From Candidatus Cloacimonadota bacterium (GTDB taxonomy: Bacteria; Cloacimonadota; Cloacimonadia; Cloacimonadales; WRIO01), in contig JALNXV010000225.1 of assembly GCA_023230175.1 (NCBI GenBank), positions 1 through 6,163 of the forward strand: a stretch of 6,163 bases of DNA, written 5' to 3'. The stretch's first letter is position 1; every line of letters begins with the position of its first letter. The position numbers and the translations under genes were made by a program. The notes under the pieces were generated by a model. The model worked only from the letters and a program-made list of their open reading frames with translations. It was not told the origin of the DNA and made no database searches. Below are positions 6,051-6,163 of this stretch, one piece after another.

Positions 6051-6163
6051 ATGAATCAAACCACTAACCAAATATATGAATTTAAAGCAACACCGATATT
6101 TGAAAGGTATTATAATGACGAAACAAATTGGGGAGTATATAACTTCACCACTACAGATGATAT
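6051..6163 (+). CDS. Start of a downstream replication-cluster gene, 3' end outside window; possibly a RecD-like helicase
   Basis: An ATG after a good Shine-Dalgarno opens a frame that stays open for 37 full codons to the window edge. The visible start is MNQTTNQIYEFKATPIFERY, followed by NDETNWGVYNFTT. The pattern of strands around 'NWGVY' recalls the N-terminal OB-like region of RecD2-type helicases, where a phrase like 'ENGY' precedes a strand, and such helicases often neighbour phage polymerases. No ATPase motif is in view, so this assignment is a guess from short similarity and context; the existence of the gene is well supported. Confidence 0.7.
   Translation, partial: MNQTTNQIYEFKATPIFERYYNDETNWGVYNFTTTDD

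Noticed and set aside
1..6163. Rho-independent terminators, CRISPR arrays, tRNA genes
   Set aside because: No GC stem followed by a T run, no regularly spaced repeats and no cloverleaf were seen. Intergenic gaps are only 11-12 bases, and the one long non-exon stretch is the intron.

Overview
The window is strongly AT-rich, gene-dense and read entirely from the + strand. It has purine-rich Shine-Dalgarno sites and gaps of about a dozen bases or 4-base overlaps between genes. It looks like part of the DNA-replication cluster of a bacteriophage (or prophage) of a low-GC Gram-positive host. That host call is inference from base composition, ribosome binding sites and gene content; no structural phage gene is visible to confirm it.

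Layout: (1) 1-785 is the 3' end of a RecJ-like DHH/DHHA1 single-strand exonuclease gene. (2) 798-1637 is a free-standing LAGLIDADG homing endonuclease with an N-terminal helix-turn-helix. In its second LAGLIDADG motif the usual catalytic Asp is Asn. (3) 1634-6039 is a dnaE-type DNA polymerase III alpha gene, split by a group I intron. Exon 1 is 1634-3934 and exon 2 is 5008-6039; the join gives a 1110-residue polymerase with PHP, catalytic, helix-hairpin-helix and OB-fold regions. (4) The intron, 3935-5007 (1073 nt), can be folded by eye into P1 to P9.2. It carries a second LAGLIDADG gene in the loop of P6; the last ~17 codons of that gene also form the 3' half of the ribozyme core, and its stop codon lies in P8. 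(5) From 6051 a new gene begins and runs off the window; it may be a helicase, but this is weakly supported.

How the parts fit: RecJ-like exonuclease, replicative polymerase and the downstream gene form a replication/recombination operon. Two selfish elements of the same endonuclease type have settled on dnaE: one just upstream, supplying the dnaE ribosome binding site from its own 3' end, and one inside an intron at the invariant FNxxH segment. A functional polymerase requires splicing. Unspliced message ends at a TAA 12 codons into the intron, between P2 and P3. The intron gene has a strong Shine-Dalgarno but no ATG/GTG/TTG at the right spacing. An ATT sits there, suggesting that endonuclease translation is throttled or lost, which would also keep ribosomes off the ribozyme core.
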